This document shows, in pieces, positions 1 to 5,715 of a stretch of DNA of 34,084 nucleotides. The position numbers and the translations under genes were made by a program. Under the pieces are notes generated by a model. It ran no database searches. It had not been told where the DNA came from and worked only from the letters and a program-made list of their open reading frames with translations. Source of the DNA: a virus. Where the stretch lies: the IMG/VR virus record IMGVR_UViG_3300012922_000005, positions 1-34,084 of that record. One strand, given 5' to 3'. Position 1 is the first letter of the stretch. The number at the start of each line of letters is the position of its first letter.

Positions 1-123
1 ATCCATGTCATCGCTTTCCCTTTGTCCTTGCAGCTTTGCTTTAAAAGATAAAACTAATTGATTCTATTAGTATTTCATCGAAATGTCATCGGAATCTCTG
101 ATAAGAGTTAAAGCACTTAAAAA
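1..123. repeat. Terminal direct repeat, left copy (circular junction)
   Basis: These 123 bases are identical to the last 123 bases of the window. The simplest reading is the overlap of a circular contig, giving a unit of 33,961 bp. A genuine packaged terminal repeat, as in T7-like phages, is the alternative. The copy holds the start codon of the small gene at 33824-33967 and a promoter-like sequence upstream of it, so the late operon reads across the junction on the circle. Confidence 0.9.
61..89 (-). promoter_or_regulatory. Candidate sigma70 late promoter (left copy)
   Basis: Read on the minus strand, the -35 box ATGACA (84-89) and the -10 box TAGAAT (61-66) are separated by exactly 17 bases, matching the consensus at 10 of 12 positions. 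On the circle it points into the gene starting at 33967 and so into the terminase and structural operon. The same site occurs in the right copy of the terminal repeat. This is a match by eye; no transcript data. Confidence 0.6.
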
Positions 124-125
124 CA

Positions 126-374
126 CTATTCCAAAAATAATTTCATTTCCTCTGTTCTGCTTCCATCTTCAAGATGAACATCCACAACGCTAAAGTCAGT
201 GTCGGTGCAAGGTTGATTATCCGCTTCATCATCATGATCATAAAAAAATACAGCTCTATTGCAATCACAAGCATAATTTCCATCTGACCACATGAATTCT
301 ATGAACTCATAATCATCTTTACACTTCCGTATCTCGCCAGTTTTGTTATTTTTAATGTATATTATGTAACTCAT
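126..374 (-). CDS. Small hypothetical phage protein (82 aa)
   Basis: An acidic 82-residue soluble protein of unknown function. The segment GNYACDCNRAVFF near residues 32-44, with two close cysteines, resembles a small-protein type often seen in phage accessory regions; I cannot assign a role. I chose the ATG at 374; an in-frame TTG lies one codon upstream. The start sits at the edge of an 11-base tandem repeat that also carries the weak ribosome-binding sequence. It is the last gene of the leftward accessory set, 120 bp from the circular junction. Confidence 0.6.
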   Translation of the reverse strand: MSYIIYIKNNKTGEIRKCKDDYEFIEFMWSDGNYACDCNRAVFFYDHDDEADNQPCTDTDFSVVDVHLEDGSRTEEMKLFLE

Positions 375-402
375 CAAATACCCATCAAATACCCATCAAA
401 TA
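372..402 (-). repeat. 11-bp tandem repeat across a translation start
   Basis: The unit CATCAAATACC occurs as 372-382, 383-393 and a partial 394-402. On the minus strand each unit carries GGTATTTGATG, so three ATG codons (at 374, 385 and 396) lie in three different frames. Loss or gain of a unit would change leader length and spacing. Only the first ATG opens the 82-residue frame. Confidence 0.8.
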
Positions 403-418
403 AAGATGCAACTCAAAA

Positions 419-610
419 TTACCATTTATAAGCATCTTTCACGCCAATTGTTAACAATAAAATATTTCCATTTATCCTTGAGTGGAATATTTCACCATCC
501 ACCCAAGTAACGCCTAAATCACAAGTCTCCGAATCAACCTGTATTTCCAAAATAGCGTCATCAGGGAATTGCTTTAAATGCTCTTGAAGTTCTTTATTTG
601 TAACTTTCAT
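419..610 (-). CDS. Small hypothetical protein (63 aa)
   Basis: A 63-residue acidic soluble protein. Its opening (MKVTNKELQEHLKQFPDDA, then a short strand) resembles a common phage/plasmid small-protein type that begins with a helix and an FPDDA turn followed by beta strands. No catalytic motif is visible and the role is unknown. It lies between two other unrecognised genes in the leftward set, with about 100 bp of non-coding sequence upstream that contains a 9-bp inverted repeat. Confidence 0.6.
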   Translation of the reverse strand: MKVTNKELQEHLKQFPDDAILEIQVDSETCDLGVTWVDGEIFHSRINGNILLLTIGVKDAYKW

Positions 611-682
611 ATCGTATTCCGTACAACGTTATATTATGTTATTCTTCTCGCTTGTATATGCACTAATTAACTCTCATTTCGC

Positions 683-706
683 TATCGATAATGCTCCTTA
701 TCGATA
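683..706. repeat. Inverted repeat with 9-bp arms
   Basis: TATCGATAA (683-691) and TTATCGATA (698-706) form a perfect stem with a 6-base loop. It lies just past the stop of the 75-aa gene at 713-940 (minus). On the minus strand there is no T-run after it and the loop contains AAGGAG, so it is not a convincing terminator. An operator is possible. On the plus strand a T5 run follows about ten bases later. Confidence 0.6.
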
Positions 707-712
707 ATAACT

Positions 713-940
713 CTATTTTTCCTCATTTCGAGTTTCATATTCTTTTACGCAATCCATAATCATGGCATATATTTTTAAATCTCCACTTTTTGTATCTTTT
801 CTATATTCATCTTGGTCAATGCTGAAAATTTTCCCCATAAAACCTAAATTATAATCTTCAGATGAACCGAAGCATGAGTCTTCATCAACAGCATATAAAT
901 TGGCAATAATCAACTCTAGAATAATTTGATCTTTAGTCAT
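713..940 (-). CDS. Hypothetical protein (75 aa)
   Basis: A 75-residue acidic protein, mostly helical by composition, with no recognised motif, signal peptide or membrane segment. Its ATG is preceded by AAAGGAATATAA, a reasonable ribosome-binding site. About 60 bp separates it from the next gene upstream and about 100 bp from the next downstream, so it may be transcribed separately. Function unknown. Confidence 0.6.
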   Translation of the reverse strand: MTKDQIILELIIANLYAVDEDSCFGSSEDYNLGFMGKIFSIDQDEYRKDTKSGDLKIYAMIMDCVKEYETRNEEK

Positions 941-1000
941 TTATATTCCTTTGATATCTAAAAATATTAACACTTACTCACTATCTAAAGATATAGAATT

Positions 1001-1195
1001 CTAGACCTTTAGATCTTCTCTATTATGTGGATTCGTAACAGCTAAAATATGCAATCTAAGTTTTTCTAAAACCCTATATGCCCCTCTAGCTTCCATCCAA
1101 TCATCATTATCTACGTCAGTAGATGATTTATTCATATATTCGAACAATGCAACGTTTTGTAAAGAAATCCATTTCAACACATCATCAATCTTCAT
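1001..1195 (-). CDS. Hypothetical protein (64 aa)
   Basis: A 64-residue, probably helical soluble protein (MKIDDVLKW...). Its ATG overlaps the 3' end of the upstream gene by 11 bases, which suggests translational coupling within the leftward set. No recognised domain and no assigned function. Confidence 0.6.
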   Translation of the reverse strand: MKIDDVLKWISLQNVALFEYMNKSSTDVDNDDWMEARGAYRVLEKLRLHILAVTNPHNREDLKV

Positions 1196-1430
1196 TTAAA
1201 ACCTTATCCGTTTCATAAATTCTCTTTTTACATTTTGAACATTTTAAAATAGGCTTATAATTCAGCTCTCCTGGTGACCATACACCTATTTTTTCCCATT
1301 TATGGAACATACAGACTTTAGCGACGTCATGATAAACCCATTTAAATAGTAATCTATTTATCTTAATAAATATTAGATAACCAAGGAAACAGACAAGGAC
1401 AAAAAATATATAAACAAAAATGTGGTCCAT
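1185..1430 (-). CDS. Membrane-anchored Cys-containing small protein (DUF1660-like)
   Basis: An 81-residue protein with one strongly hydrophobic N-terminal segment (about residues 3-25), a basic stretch, and a cytosolic tail containing CMFHKW and, about 20 residues later, CSKC. The C-x2-H ... C-x2-C spacing suggests a small zinc-binding knuckle like that of the phage DUF1660 proteins; that resemblance is my inference. I take the ATG at 1430; a GTG one codon upstream (1433) is better spaced from GAGG and could be used instead. Role unknown. Confidence 0.6.
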   Translation of the reverse strand: MDHIFVYIFFVLVCFLGYLIFIKINRLLFKWVYHDVAKVCMFHKWEKIGVWSPGELNYKPILKCSKCKKRIYETDKVLNED

Positions 1431-1444
1431 CACTAATTTTTCCT

Positions 1445-1627
1445 CTAATCATATTTTTGTTTTCTCAAAAATTGAACAATATGAGATTTAGTTATTCTTT
1501 CCATTTCTTTTATATTAGATTCTTTAGGCCATATAGATGCCTTATATCTCAATTCATAAAGAATAGATCTGATAATCTCTTCCATCAAATTTTGAGATTT
1601 TAATTTTATATCATCGTTTTCAATCAT
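1445..1627 (-). CDS. Hypothetical protein (60 aa)
   Basis: A 60-residue charged, helix-rich protein ending KQKYD. Its start overlaps the 3' end of the upstream gene by eight bases. No domain recognised. It is probably co-transcribed with the gene at 1620-1871 from the divergent promoter facing parA. Confidence 0.6.
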   Translation of the reverse strand: MIENDDIKLKSQNLMEEIIRSILYELRYKASIWPKESNIKEMERITKSHIVQFLRKQKYD

Positions 1628-1871
1628 CTTTGTAAGGCTTTCTTTCTTTAACAGCCTCAGATAATGGTATAAGCGGTCTATTGCCGGATGGCCGCTTCAT
1701 ATAATGTGCTGTGAGGGCAGCTAGACGCTCACTATAACGTAAGGATTCTTCGAATTGTTCAGCACTAGTAATAAGTCCGCTTAGCATAGGATCTGTAATA
1801 CCTTTTGACTCAAGCTCTGCTTTAGCTTTTTTGAGCGCCGTGTCTTGTAGAGTATAAATTGGTGTTTGCAT
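1620..1871 (-). CDS. Hypothetical protein divergent from parA (83 aa)
   Basis: An 83-residue soluble protein beginning MQTPIYTLQDTALKKAKAEL, helix-rich, with no recognised domain. I chose the ATG at 1871 because GGGG lies seven bases upstream; a longer frame from 1898 would run into the parA promoter. It heads the leftward accessory set and shares a 75-bp divergent control region with parA, so it may respond to the same regulator. It could be a maintenance or early accessory function, but nothing in the sequence proves this. Confidence 0.6.
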   Translation of the reverse strand: MQTPIYTLQDTALKKAKAELESKGITDPMLSGLITSAEQFEESLRYSERLAALTAHYMKRPSGNRPLIPLSEAVKERKPYKDD

Positions 1872-1884
1872 TTTAAACCCCTTA

Positions 1885-1913
1885 TTGCCGTAATGCATGC
1901 ATCCAAGTATACT
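1885..1913 (+). promoter_or_regulatory. Candidate parA promoter with palindromic operator
   Basis: TTGCCG (1885-1890) and TATACT (1908-1913) are separated by 17 bases, 33 bases ahead of the parA ATG. The spacer contains the perfect 10-bp palindrome ATGCATGCAT (1893-1902), well placed for an autorepressor; in ParA/RHH systems the RHH partner usually represses its own operon. Predicted by eye. Confidence 0.55.
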
Positions 1914-1934
1914 GTAAACCCATTAACCAAGCAA
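1906..1934 (-). promoter_or_regulatory. Candidate divergent promoter sharing the parA -10
   Basis: On the minus strand TATACT (1906-1911) lies 17 bases from TTGCTT (1929-1934). The self-complementary GTATAC core lets the two -10 boxes overlap almost completely, so one site may fire in both directions: to parA on the plus strand and to the gene at 1620-1871 on the minus strand. The -35 match is weak (3 of 6). Confidence 0.4.
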
Positions 1935-1946
1935 GCAGGTAGCTTA

Positions 1947-2618
1947 ATGAAAATAATCTCTTTTATGAATCATAAAGGTGGCGTTGGAAAAACAACGCTT
2001 ACAGTCAATTTGGCTCGCGGGATTCAAAATGATGATGAGCCAAAATATATGATGTTAGTTGATGCTGACAGACAGGGCTCTTTGAGGGATTGGTATGAAT
2101 CTATGAATAGTTGCGACATTTCAGGGATGCGAGTTATAGGTGCAGACAGATATCAAACGCTTATAGGAAGCGTGTCAGTTGCTCGAGAATGCATGAGTTC
2201 TTATATGATGGTTGATACCCCCGGGGATGTTCATCAAATGCATGGGGCTGCTATTTCTATTTCAGATTTGATTATTATTCCGGTTAGACCATCCCCTTAT
2301 GATGTTTGGTCAACTCAAGACACGATCACATTAGTAAAAACTTGCATGGTTTCCAACCCTAAATTGAAAGCTATGTTTATTCTTAATCAATGCATTCCAA
2401 ACTCTAACATCTGCTCAGAAGCAATTAGCGCACTTTCAGAGCATCCAGAAATTAGGCTAGCAACGAATGTAATCTCTCACAGACTGTCCTTTACAAAGAC
2501 TGCTAGCGAAGGAAAAACCGTCTTTGAAACAAGAGATAAGTTAGCAATTAATGAAGTCGTAAATATTACAAAAGAAATATTAAATTATTTATGGGGTCAC
2601 GATGACAATCAGCAATAG
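1947..2618 (+). CDS. parA: ParA-family partition ATPase
   Basis: A 223-residue P-loop ATPase of the ParA/MinD superfamily that would segregate the circular prophage to daughter cells by ATP-dependent binding to the nucleoid. The deviant Walker A KGGVGKTT is at residues 10-17, the A' motif MLVDAD at 36-41 and Walker B MMVDTPG at 87-93. It has no N-terminal HTH, which fits the small type Ib (ParF-like) class. I chose the ATG at 1947 (AGGT seven bases upstream); an in-frame extension to 1866 would run through the promoter. Its 3' end overlaps the RHH gene by 17 bases, so the two are translationally coupled. A ParA on a phage genome strongly suggests plasmid-like lysogeny. Confidence 0.92.
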   Translation: MKIISFMNHKGGVGKTTLTVNLARGIQNDDEPKYMMLVDADRQGSLRDWYESMNSCDISGMRVIGADRYQTLIGSVSVARECMSSYMMVDTPGDVHQMHGAAISISDLIIIPVRPSPYDVWSTQDTITLVKTCMVSNPKLKAMFILNQCIPNSNICSEAISALSEHPEIRLATNVISHRLSFTKTASEGKTVFETRDKLAINEVVNITKEILNYLWGHDDNQQ

Positions 2619-2817
2619 AACCCGGCAAACCTTTAACCCAGGATTACAGGAGGCTGTAAATACAGATTTACAGCAAAAACTTACCAAGGTTACCGTTCAA
2701 ATTCCAAAGGAAGATTATCAAAAATTCAGGGTAAAGGCTTTGCAGGAAAGAATTAATGTTTGTGATTTATTTCGAGAATGGGTTAAGGCGTATGTTGATA
2801 GACCGTCCAAGGAGTAA
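2602..2817 (+). CDS. Ribbon-helix-helix partition partner (ParG-like)
   Basis: A 71-residue protein with a flexible polar N-terminus (residues 1-27) followed by a predicted beta strand KVTVQIP and two helices (to about 66), the ribbon-helix-helix pattern of ParG-type centromere-binding proteins and autorepressors. It overlaps parA and has GGGG before its ATG. By family knowledge it would bind repeats upstream of parA, and its flexible N-terminus would stimulate ParA. I see only a single short palindrome there, not an obvious iteron array. Assignment is by size, pattern and position. Confidence 0.75.
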   Translation: MTISNRTRQTFNPGLQEAVNTDLQQKLTKVTVQIPKEDYQKFRVKALQERINVCDLFREWVKAYVDRPSKE

Positions 2818-2855
2818 GAAGCACCCGAACTGCTGGGCGCCATGTTTTGGTTAAA

Positions 2856-2930
2856 TGGCTCAGGTTGTCCTTATAAACTCTCTTTTGAAATTTGCACTCT
2901 CAAAAGAAGGAAAGTTTAAAAGCTGAGCCA
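2856..2930. terminator. 75-nt nested inverted repeat between convergent par and rep modules
   Basis: Three nested pairs: TGGCTCAG/CTGAGCCA (2856-2863 with 2923-2930), CTTATAAACT/AGTTTAAAAG (2870-2879 with 2913-2922, one mismatch) and TCTTTTGA/TCAAAAGA (2881-2888 with 2900-2907). Together they can fold into one long interrupted stem-loop. It is 38 bp after the RHH stop and 8 bp past the end of the leftward gene at 2939, so a bidirectional terminator is the conservative reading. A replication or partition site, or a structured RNA, is possible. There is no clear T-run on either side. Confidence 0.5.
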
Positions 2931-2938
2931 GGGATAGC

Positions 2939-3172
2939 TTAGCAAAAAGAATCATGATTTTCATCTCTCTTACTTATCTCACGCTCTACAACAAAGCTAA
3001 CTAAACCACATAATCTTTTGTTAAGTTCTTTGGTTTCTCGTTCAATCTCAAAATTAATAGAGTTAACAATCTTTGTAATGATACGTTGACGCTCTAATTC
3101 TTCAAGTCTGTCTTTTTCGGCTTGTGAGCGAAAAAGGCCACATATCTTGTTAGTTAAGTAATATTCCTTCAT
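2939..3172 (-). CDS. Hypothetical protein downstream of rep (77 aa)
   Basis: A 77-residue highly charged, probably helical protein (MKEYYLTNKICG...). I chose the ATG at 3172 because AGGAGA lies seven bases upstream; a longer frame from 3208 would run through the parS-like palindrome. It follows the rep-like gene in the same direction and may be co-transcribed with it. No domain recognised; a replication or copy-control accessory role is only a positional guess. Confidence 0.6.
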   Translation of the reverse strand: MKEYYLTNKICGLFRSQAEKDRLEELERQRIITKIVNSINFEIERETKELNKRLCGLVSFVVEREISKRDENHDSFC

Positions 3173-3191
3173 TGATGTCTCCTTTTCAATA

Positions 3192-3207
3192 TGTTGCACG
3201 TGGAACA
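3192..3207. promoter_or_regulatory. parS-like site (chromosomal ParB consensus)
   Basis: TGTTGCACGTGGAACA fits the widely conserved bacterial parS pattern TGTTNCACGTGNAACA at all 14 fixed positions. It lies between the rep stop and the start of the 77-aa gene, thus outside coding sequence. No ParB with a CTPase/HTH fold is encoded here (the local partner is RHH), so the likely reader would be the ParB of the host. I saw no second CACGTG palindrome in the window. Confidence 0.6.
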
Positions 3208-4125
3208 TTAATGTCTTAAACCTTCCTTCAAAGCTTTCAAAACTTTTAATCCATTCTCTAGATCATTTGTTGCGTCAATTTCTTGTTGCTTATATCTAGC
3301 TACAATCTCTTGAGCTGTTTCTATCGATCTCGCTTTAAAGTTAGTAGCGTAATCAACTTCTTTTTTCTTCAGTTCTTTTATTTCGTCTGTTGTGAAAGTC
3401 ATATTCCATGTTCCTTGTGATAAGCCTTTAACCATGGTGTAAACGAAGCCTATTTCATTTCTAGCTTCTTTTAGCCCTATCTGGGTAATAACATAGCAGG
3501 TTTGTATTTCTGTGAGCATCCAGGCCAAGCAGATTCGTTTAATCTCTGCTTCTGGATCGATTTTGAAGTCTTTTTCTTTTACAAATTTCTCAGAATTAAT
3601 GCGCTCTTTGTATTTAATCTTTCTAACTGGTGAAGATACATACTGAGTATAAGTAGAATTTAGATCTAGATTTGTAGAGAGTTTTATATTGTCAGACTCA
3701 ATGTCTGTTTTGACGGGTTTCAAATGTTGCATACATGACATTGTTGTTAAATAAGGGTTATGGCCAAAACCTTCCTTCTCATATAGGAGCGCTCCATCTT
3801 GTTTGTATCGCTTGTACCATCTCTCTATAGTTTTTGTGCTGATTCCGAGAGCTCTAGCTAAAGTGGCTTGGGTAACGCGCGAGAAGCAATCTTGATCTGT
3901 TCGTTTTAATATTTCATGCAATATAAGACGCCCGTTACCTTTATAACCATTCCTCTTTATGATCTCATTAATAACTTGGTGTCTTTGCTGCTTAAAACTT
4001 CCATATAATGGAATATACGCAATAGGTGTCGTATCCCAATAAGCATCAAAACTTTCTAGTGTATCTACATCGTTGTTAGAGGACTGGTTGACATGTGGCG
4101 TGCTATAATCGATACTTGCGAGCAT
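3208..4125 (-). CDS. Putative plasmid replication initiator (HTH)
   Basis: A 305-residue protein with a clear helix-turn-helix near residues 84-108 (VTQATLARALGISTKTIERW), a central polar linker and a lysine/glutamate-rich helical C-terminus. Size, HTH, position beside parA and the palindrome-rich 273-bp non-coding stretch upstream make a replication initiator the best guess. I cannot match it to a named Rep family from sequence alone; a HTH transcription regulator is the alternative. AAGGAAAG stands just before the ATG. The adjacent inverted repeats (4146-4194, 4223-4237) are candidate binding sites. Confidence 0.6.
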   Translation of the reverse strand: MLASIDYSTPHVNQSSNNDVDTLESFDAYWDTTPIAYIPLYGSFKQQRHQVINEIIKRNGYKGNGRLILHEILKRTDQDCFSRVTQATLARALGISTKTIERWYKRYKQDGALLYEKEGFGHNPYLTTMSCMQHLKPVKTDIESDNIKLSTNLDLNSTYTQYVSSPVRKIKYKERINSEKFVKEKDFKIDPEAEIKRICLAWMLTEIQTCYVITQIGLKEARNEIGFVYTMVKGLSQGTWNMTFTTDEIKELKKKEVDYATNFKARSIETAQEIVARYKQQEIDATNDLENGLKVLKALKEGLRH

Positions 4126-4398
4126 ATCTTTCCTTGAGAAAGTAGCTCGTGTTTTCTAAGTCAACTTTGGTCGGTCGGAAGTAGAAAGCACGAGTGAGAT
4201 TTAAATTGTTTTGACTATACTACGTTATTAATTAACGATCTAGTTTCTTTCTTATTCAGATAACATCAACCATATTTCCCATTTTTTAAAAATGATGTAT
4301 TCTAAATCTGCATTTGACTAACACTAAATGCGTTTCATTAGAGTTCCTGAATGGCTAGTTCGCCCCATCCTCAAGTGGGGCGAGTTGGTTGCAAAATG
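4126..4398. other. Palindrome-rich non-coding region, candidate oriV
   Basis: No convincing gene in 273 bp. It holds an imperfect inverted repeat CTCGTGTTTTCT / AGAAAGCACGAG (4146-4157 and 4183-4194, 11 of 12 paired), a palindrome CGTTATTAATTAACG (4223-4237), an AT palindrome CATTTTTTAAAAATG (4280-4294), an inverted GCATTT/AAATGC pair (4310-4315, 4326-4331) and a GC-rich hairpin CGCCCCA/TGGGGCG (4361-4367, 4376-4382). A 7-of-9 DnaA-box resemblance, TTATTCAGA, is at 4252. AT-rich palindromes next to a Rep-like gene are typical of a plasmid origin or rep operator; no tandem iterons are seen. On the minus strand TATAGT at about 4215 could be the -10 of rep. Confidence 0.45.
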
Positions 4399-4521
4399 TC
4401 ACCTACTCAACCTCTTCAACTTGAAAAATAATTGATAGGCCCCTATCAAAAATAACAATGATATACATCCAGATATAGCGCCGATGGAAATAATATCTAA
4501 CAGCATGTAATCACATCTCAT
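4399..4521 (-). CDS. Tiny membrane protein (40 aa)
   Basis: A 40-residue frame whose ATG overlaps the stop of the upstream gene (ATGA). It has one hydrophobic segment (about residues 9-32, IISIGAISGCISLLFL...) followed by a basic tail KLKRLSR, giving a predicted N-out/C-in single-pass topology. It is the last gene of the seven-gene overlapping operon. Whether it is translated is uncertain, but the overlap pattern matches its neighbours. An 18-bp palindrome lies inside it. Confidence 0.4.
   Translation of the reverse strand: MRCDYMLLDIISIGAISGCISLLFLIGAYQLFFKLKRLSR
4432..4449 (-). terminator. 18-bp palindrome, possible terminator or operator
   Basis: TTGATAGG-CC-CCTATCAA is a perfect palindrome. 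On the minus strand it is followed by TTATTTTT, so it may end the leftward operon coming from 5891. It lies inside the 40-aa frame, so either that frame is not used or the palindrome acts as an operator instead. Confidence 0.4.
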
Positions 4522-4745
4522 TTCTTATGCTCTACTATTTCAACTTCAAGCAAGTAGTGTTCGTCATATTCATCTTTCGCTTCTAATATAACTTTGTGAA
4601 TTGGAAAGTCTCTTAACTTCCAAAATGTATAGTTTCCATTCGGATGTTGAATATGAATGCCATCTCTAAGCGTGACTTTTACGCTTGCACTTACATCAAG
4701 AAAAGCCTCTATATCATTGCTTCGAATCGAGAAAGGCGCGCTCAT
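4518..4745 (-). CDS. Hypothetical protein (75 aa)
   Basis: A 75-residue soluble acidic protein with alternating strand-like segments (VKVTLRDGIHIQ, HYLLEVEIVE). It overlaps both neighbours by four bases (ATGA), so it is translated as part of the compact leftward operon. No recognised domain. Confidence 0.6.
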   Translation of the reverse strand: MSAPFSIRSNDIEAFLDVSASVKVTLRDGIHIQHPNGNYTFWKLRDFPIHKVILEAKDEYDEHYLLEVEIVEHKK

Positions 4746-5116
4746 TGTAAATTATCACTTGATTCAATTATCTTTTTAATTTTAAATCCCGGCCTCGACT
4801 TCCCATTTTCGAAAATATATTTACTCTCTTCAATTTTAGTAACCAATATCTTTATAAATTCATTATAATCAACATTCAATAGATTTTTCATTGTCACAAG
4901 ATAAGTCATAGCCAAAACATAGATAAATTCCCCCATATCTTTTTGTTCAGCAACAAGTTGATTCTTACCGGCCATTCCTAACCCATGTTCATGAAGATTT
5001 GTAATAACATCCCCTATGATGACCTTGTTGTCTCTAAAATGCGCAAAGCTAAATCCATTATCACCGCTTAATTTTAAAAGTTTTCTATATAATCTTTCAT
5101 GTTCATCTTTCATCAT
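4742..5116 (-). CDS. Hypothetical protein (124 aa)
   Basis: A 124-residue protein, N-terminally helical and charged, with a more hydrophobic middle (about residues 68-82, IYVLAMTYLVTM). It ends KIIESSDNLQ. I chose the ATG at 5116, nine bases after GAGG; another ATG at 5113 or 5125 is possible. It overlaps its upstream and downstream neighbours. No domain recognised; as the largest product of the microcin-like operon it could be an accessory or immunity factor, which is speculation. Confidence 0.6.
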   Translation of the reverse strand: MMKDEHERLYRKLLKLSGDNGFSFAHFRDNKVIIGDVITNLHEHGLGMAGKNQLVAEQKDMGEFIYVLAMTYLVTMKNLLNVDYNEFIKILVTKIEESKYIFENGKSRPGFKIKKIIESSDNLQ

Positions 5117-5297
5117 TTTTCGCATCCTCTGGAACTATAACGCCTCTATCTTCCATAATTTGTAACATTCTAATATTAAGCTCCATAGATTTTTTATTTA
5201 CTTCGAATTGTCTCTTGTCAGACTTGTTATACATAAATTCCCTAAATACAAACATAATGCATAATATAATGTATCCATAAATCCCATAATCACTCAT
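5103..5297 (-). CDS. Single-pass membrane protein (64 aa)
   Basis: A 64-residue protein with one N-terminal hydrophobic helix (about residues 4-20, YGIYGYIILCIMFVFREF) and a charged helical cytosolic tail. It lies directly after the double-glycine-leader peptide gene and overlaps the next gene. Size and topology would suit an immunity protein for a small membrane-active peptide, but no family match can be claimed. Confidence 0.55.
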   Translation of the reverse strand: MSDYGIYGYIILCIMFVFREFMYNKSDKRQFEVNKKSMELNIRMLQIMEDRGVIVPEDAKNDER

Positions 5298-5305
5298 AGT
5301 TAAGC

Positions 5306-5530
5306 CTATTGATTCTGAAACAATTCAGGGTGCATTATTTCTGCAATTCCTTGACCGCCCTCTTTGATAGTTGCGCCGCCCGCACCCGTAATTGCACCAG
5401 CCAAGGCCCCTGGAGGACCACCGACAAAGAACCCTACTATTGAGCCTATTAGGATAGAGCTTAAAAAATTAAAGAATTTTGGCTTTCCACCCGAAATTTC
5501 TAGAACTTCCATTTCACTAATTTCTCTCAT
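5306..5530 (-). CDS. Putative double-glycine-leader bacteriocin/microcin-like peptide
   Basis: A 74-residue precursor. Residues 1-15, MREISEMEVLEISGG, match the class II double-glycine leader pattern (hydrophobics at -4, -7, -12 and GG at -2/-1), as in the leaders of microcins V and L. Cleavage would release 59 residues: a short basic start (KPKFFNF), a hydrophobic helix, then a glycine-zipper-like stretch rich in G-x3-G spacing, and a polar tail HPELFQNQ without cysteine. The ATG at 5530 has GGAG six bases upstream; a TTG-initiated extension would spoil the leader. It overlaps a two-helix membrane gene upstream. No peptidase-type ABC exporter is in the window, so export would need the host. 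A glycine-zipper membrane protein with a chance GG is the alternative. Confidence 0.55.
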   Translation of the reverse strand: MREISEMEVLEISGGKPKFFNFLSSILIGSIVGFFVGGPPGALAGAITGAGGATIKEGGQGIAEIMHPELFQNQ

Positions 5531-5715
5531 TTGAATCTCCAAGTTGGTAATGAATCTCTCATAAAGTAAATAAATATAAAACTGAATAATGAACTAAAAA
5601 TAGCCATATTAAGAATATCGGCATCTCCGCCAATCAATCTATTAAATGTAAAGTAAAGGCTAAAATGTATTAAAAAAGTAATTAAGAAAAATAATCCTGA
5701 TTTTAAACTATTCAT
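5527..5715 (-). CDS. Two-helix membrane protein, candidate immunity protein (62 aa)
   Basis: A 62-residue hydrophobic protein with two predicted membrane helices (about residues 7-28 and 36-52) and a charged end (MRDSLPTWRFK). The ATG at 5715 has an excellent GGAGG five bases upstream; the in-frame ATG at 5727 lacks one. Its stop overlaps the start of the double-glycine peptide gene (ATGA). Small multi-helix membrane proteins next to class II bacteriocin genes usually give self-immunity, hence the guess. No family match. Confidence 0.55.
   Translation of the reverse strand: MNSLKSGLFFLITFLIHFSLYFTFNRLIGGDADILNMAIFSSLFSFIFIYFMRDSLPTWRFK

Noticed and set aside
1-123. Firm claim of T7-type packaged terminal repeat
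   Set aside because: An identical-end overlap of this size is also what a circular assembly leaves; no coverage data to decide.
683-706. Intrinsic terminator for the 75-aa gene
   Set aside because: The hairpin is not followed by a T-run on the minus strand; kept only as an inverted repeat.
2602-2817. Antitoxin of a toxin-antitoxin pair
   Set aside because: An RHH antitoxin was considered, but the overlap with parA and the lack of a toxin gene next to it favour a partition partner.
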